From: an uncultured Eubacteriales bacterium
GTDB taxonomy: Bacteria > Bacillota > Clostridia > Oscillospirales > Oscillospiraceae
Length of the DNA: 6,681 bases
Assembly: GCA_905210385.1 (NCBI GenBank)
Contig: CAJLWS010000086.1
Location: forward strand, 1 to 6,681
Direction of reading: 5' to 3'
The notes under the pieces are model-generated. The model searched no databases, was not told where the DNA came from, and was given only the letters and a program-made list of their open reading frames with translations. Position numbers and translations under genes: made by a program. Shown here in pieces: positions 5,103-6,681 of the stretch (within the stretch, counting starts at the first letter, position 1; every line of letters begins with the position of its first letter).

Positions 5103-5155
5103 GAGGTCCCACCGGGGTGTGGACCTCACCGGAAAGCTGCGAGTTTTCGGCTTTC
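5103..5155 (-). other. Two hairpins at the 5' end of the sigma-like transcript
   Basis: GAAAGC/GCTTTC pairs 5155-5150 with 5137-5132 (6 bp, 12-base loop), starting a few bases after the predicted transcript start. GAGGTCC/GGACCTC pairs 5127-5121 with 5109-5103 (7 bp, 11-base loop). Neither is followed by a U-tract. They may protect the 5' end or take part in leader control. Confidence 0.5.
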
Positions 5156-5165
5156 GCCTACGTTC

Positions 5166-5194
5166 AGTATAGAACAAATGTTCTTTCCTGTCAA
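5166..5194 (-). promoter_or_regulatory. Strong sigma-A promoter for the leader and sigma-like gene
   Basis: On the minus strand TTGACA (5194-5189), a 17-base spacer and TATACT (5171-5166) make a near-consensus housekeeping promoter. Transcription would start near 5159, about 188 bases before the sigma-like gene. The spacer is filled by an SOS-type palindrome, so the promoter is expected to be held off in normal growth. Confidence 0.88.
5171..5184. promoter_or_regulatory. LexA (SOS/Cheo) box AGAACAAATGTTCT
   Basis: The core GAACAAATGTTC (5172-5183) matches the Gram-positive LexA consensus GAAC-RNRY-GTTY in every defined position. The 6-bp half-sites are perfectly symmetric around AA. It lies wholly within the -35/-10 spacer and touches the -10, so bound LexA would exclude RNA polymerase. 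Confidence 0.8.
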
Positions 5195-5298
5195 GAATGT
5201 CCGCGAAAAATAGGTTCCTCATGGATCAGCGGAGGACCTACAGTTGTTTTCTCCCCTGCAGAATTTGATGGACCCTCGTCTGTTATAGGTCATTTATT

Positions 5299-5321
5299 TT
5301 TTAGTAAAATTTTAGTAAAAT
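5299..5321. promoter_or_regulatory. Two overlapping operator-like palindromes, centres 11 bp apart
   Basis: TTTTAGTAAAA (5299-5309, centre 5304) and ATTTTAGTAAAAT (5309-5321, centre 5315) are perfect odd-centred palindromes on the same face of the helix, ending 4 bases before the -35 of the lacI-type promoter. They are candidate sites for autoregulation by the adjacent LacI-family protein. An alternative is that this T-rich/A-rich tract is the integration target of the element. Confidence 0.55.
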
Positions 5322-5324
5322 CTA

Positions 5325-5352
5325 TTGACTTCGAACAGGGGAGAAATATAAT
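5325..5352 (+). promoter_or_regulatory. Promoter of the lacI-type gene
   Basis: TTGACT (5325-5330), a 16-base spacer and TATAAT (5347-5352) form a strong sigma-A promoter. Transcription would start near 5359, about 26 bases before the ATG at 5385. Confidence 0.85.
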
Positions 5353-5384
5353 GAACTCAGAAGAACTTGAGAGGGAGGGATCTC

Positions 5385-6362
5385 ATGGCGACGATCAAAG
5401 ATGTGGCCCAGGCCGCCCAGGTCTCGGCTGCCGCGGTTTCCCGAGTTCTAAATAAGGATGACAACATCTCTGTCACGCCGGAGGTGCGGGCCCGGATTTT
5501 TCAGGCGGCCCACGCCCTGGGCTATGTGTCGCCCCGACAGCGGCGGGCGGCGGAGCGCAAGACCCATCTGGTGATCGGAGTGGCGGACTGGCGGATCATC
5601 CGTCCGGACCGGCCCAATGTGCGGCTCTCGTCCCTGTCCTGCCTGGTGCAGATGATGACCGACCAGTACGAGGTCTCTTTTGTCCGGCTGACCTTTGGGG
5701 AGTCCCAGAAAGTGGACGGCATCATTGCCCTGGGTGTGTTCAGCAAGAAAGAGATCGACTTTCTCCGCTCTCTGTCCTTTGCCATCGTTTTCGTGAACTC
5801 CAATCAGCACAACTATGAGTTCGACCAGGTGCAGGTGGACTTCGACCGGGGCCAGGAGAAAATGGTGTCCTATCTGCTGGATCAGAAGCGGTACACCGGC
5901 CTGGGGTATATCGGCGGCATCTACGACGGACCCAACGGCCGCATCGGTGCCCACCGTCTGGCGGCCATCCAGCGCATCCTGGAGGCACGCGGCCAGTACG
6001 ATCCCCGCACCTTCCATGTGGGGGAGATCAGCCGGGAGAGCGGATACGCTCTGGCAAAGAAAGCCGTGGAAGAGCATACCCTGGCGGAAGCGGTTCTGCT
6101 GGGTAGCGACGAGGTGGCCGAGGGCGCTCTGGAGGCTTTCCGGGAACTGGGCGTCCGTGTGCCGAAAGATGTGGCCGTCATCATCTATCAGGACATCCAG
6201 ACCCTGGAGAGCAAGTGGCCCACCGGCACCTGTCTGGAGATGTTCCCGGACTATGTGTGGGAGAACGCCCTGGAGCTGCTCTTCGGCCGAATCAGCCAGC
6301 GCCGCTCCCAGGCGGTGACCGTCACGGTGCCCACTCACCTGAAGATCGGTGACACCGCCTGA
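5385..6362 (+). CDS. LacI/GalR-family transcriptional repressor (EbgR/LacR-like N-terminus)
   Basis: A 325-residue repressor of usual family length. Residues 3-22 (TIKDVAQAAQVSAAAVSRVL) are the LacI helix-turn-helix, followed by NKDDNISVTPEVRARIFQAA and a hinge near 46-60. The hinge (SPRQRRAAERKT) lacks the leucine that LacI and PurR insert at a central CpG, in keeping with the G-centred palindromes upstream. Residues about 61-325 form a periplasmic-binding-like sensor domain with GYIGG at 174-178, LLGSDEVAEGALEAFRELGV at 238-257 and VPKDVAVIIYQD at 259-270. The usual VxGFDD is changed here to VIIYQD, so the ligand may be atypical. ATG at 5385 has GGGAGG 6 bases upstream; the earlier in-frame start at 5367 overlaps no good site. 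It is followed 97 bases later by a PhnD-type transporter gene, its likely target. Confidence 0.9.
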   Translation: MATIKDVAQAAQVSAAAVSRVLNKDDNISVTPEVRARIFQAAHALGYVSPRQRRAAERKTHLVIGVADWRIIRPDRPNVRLSSLSCLVQMMTDQYEVSFVRLTFGESQKVDGIIALGVFSKKEIDFLRSLSFAIVFVNSNQHNYEFDQVQVDFDRGQEKMVSYLLDQKRYTGLGYIGGIYDGPNGRIGAHRLAAIQRILEARGQYDPRTFHVGEISRESGYALAKKAVEEHTLAEAVLLGSDEVAEGALEAFRELGVRVPKDVAVIIYQDIQTLESKWPTGTCLEMFPDYVWENALELLFGRISQRRSQAVTVTVPTHLKIGDTA

Positions 6363-6374
6363 CTTCCCGAAACG

Positions 6375-6401
6375 GTTATCAGAGGGGATTCCCTCTATAA
6401 C
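6375..6401 (+). other. Two-part inverted repeat between the lacI-type and PhnD-type genes
   Basis: GTTAT (6375-6379) and AGAGGG (6381-6386) pair with CCCTCT (6391-6396) and ATAAC (6397-6401) around a GATT loop, with one bulged C at 6380. No T-run follows in either direction. It may be a weak processing or termination hairpin, or an operator for the transporter gene; TATAAC at 6396-6401 could also be part of a -10. Confidence 0.55.
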
Positions 6402-6459
6402 AGATAAGTACAAAATCAACCACAGACCATAAAAATGAAACATTGAGGAGGATCACAGT

Positions 6460-6681
6460 ATGAAGAAAGCACTTTCTCTCCTGCTGGCCGGCGTGATGTG
6501 CGTTGGCCTGCTGGCCGGCTGCGGCGGTCAGAACACGGAGGACCTGCAGGGTTCCGGCAGCACGCCGGACACCAGCGACACCCAAGAGACCGGGAACAAG
6601 ACCATCGACACCCTGCGCATCGCCTTCGTCCCCTCCCGGGAGCCGGACGAGATCATCACCGCCACCGAGCCCCTGAAGCAG
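6460..6681 (+). CDS. PhnD-type ABC transporter substrate-binding lipoprotein, N-terminal part
   Basis: The visible 74 residues start with a lipoprotein signal: KK, a hydrophobic core (ALSLLLAGVMCVGLLAG) and the lipobox LAG-C21. A Ser/Thr/Asp-rich linker (about 22-48) follows, as usual for lipid-anchored binding proteins. Then LRIAFVPSREPDEIITATEP (52-71) closely resembles the first strand and helix of PhnD-family phosphate/phosphite/phosphonate binding proteins. It would sit on the outer face of the membrane and pass its ligand to an ABC importer encoded further right. ATG at 6460 has AGGAGG 8 bases upstream. The ligand cannot be told from this fragment; LacI-type control hints that it may not be simple phosphonate. 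Confidence 0.85.
   Translation, partial: MKKALSLLLAGVMCVGLLAGCGGQNTEDLQGSGSTPDTSDTQETGNKTIDTLRIAFVPSREPDEIITATEPLKQ

Larger units (their letters stand above)
1..5290. mobile_element. Integrative and mobilizable element (partial; left end outside window)
   Basis: A run of minus-strand genes combines a tyrosine integrase, an excisionase-like protein, a relaxase, a relaxosome accessory protein and a sigma-like regulator, which is the gene set of an integrative mobilizable element. No VirD4-like coupling protein, VirB4-like ATPase or other type IV secretion gene is seen, so transfer would depend on a helper element. No resistance or metabolic cargo is visible. The integrase lies at the left and runs off the window, so the left junction is not visible. 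The right junction is placed between the element's promoter (-35 at 5189-5194) and the promoter of the plus-strand lacI-type gene (5325-5352); 5290 is only a midpoint. If nothing lies beyond the integrase, the whole element would be about 6 kb, which is inference. Confidence 0.78.
5048..5384. other. Divergent control region between sigma-like gene leader and lacI-type gene
   Basis: Apart from mini-ORF 1 these 337 bases hold no gene. They carry the element's leader hairpins (5103-5127 and 5132-5155), its SOS promoter (5166-5194), about 90 bases without recognised features (5195-5285), which may hold the element end, and an AT-rich segment with operator-like palindromes and the lacI-type promoter (5297-5352). 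Confidence 0.6.

Noticed and set aside
5448..6443. Long open frame on the minus strand opposite the lacI-type gene
   Set aside because: It mirrors the GC-rich codon pattern of a clear LacI-family gene, has no recognisable domain and no good ribosome-binding site.
1..6681. CRISPR array, tRNA or rRNA genes, insertion-sequence ends
   Set aside because: No regularly spaced long repeats, no cloverleaf or rRNA-like sequence and no transposase were seen on either strand.

Overview
The window looks like DNA from a GC-rich, low-to-mid-sized-genome Firmicute, most likely a gut Clostridium relative (Oscillospiraceae-like). The evidence is strong GGAGG ribosome-binding sites, a Gram-positive type SOS box, a MobP3/MobL-like relaxase, and a lipoprotein of the PhnD type. 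This taxonomic reading is an inference from style, not a database match.

Positions 1 to about 5290 are a compact integrative and mobilizable element, with all genes on the minus strand. Read in the direction of transcription (right to left) it holds: an SOS-box promoter (5166-5194); a structured leader with two overlapping mini-ORFs; a sigma-70 region-4-like regulator (4582-4971) ending in its own terminator; a tightly coupled trio of an unknown acidic protein (4072-4434), an excisionase-like protein (3866-4075, TTG start) and a winged-helix protein (3453-3869); a 357-base gene-free stretch that looks like the origin of transfer; a ribbon-helix-helix relaxosome accessory protein (2676-3095); a relaxase fused to Sel1-like repeats (730-2688); a small zinc-ribbon protein (374-580); and the N-terminal third of a tyrosine integrase (1-321, continuing off the left edge). 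No coupling protein, type IV secretion gene or obvious cargo gene is visible, so the element would need a helper for transfer.

Positions from about 5300 to the end look like host chromosome on the plus strand. They hold a LacI/GalR-family repressor (5385-6362) with a strong promoter and a pair of 11-bp-phased operator-like palindromes, then the start of a PhnD-type ABC-transporter substrate-binding lipoprotein (6460 onward). The right border of the element should lie between about 5195 and 5324.

The most interesting signals are regulatory. A consensus GAAC-N4-GTTC SOS box fills the spacer of an excellent promoter. Downstream of it the regulator's Shine-Dalgarno sequence is sequestered in a hairpin whose loop holds the stop codon of a 19-codon mini-ORF, an arrangement suited to translational attenuation or coupling. 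The gene-free stretch also holds a TATCCTG/C motif 3' of an inverted repeat, like the nic sites of MobP plasmids, oriented so that the relaxase gene would enter the recipient last. Together these suggest a DNA-damage-responsive switch for excision and mobilization, but none of it has been tested here.
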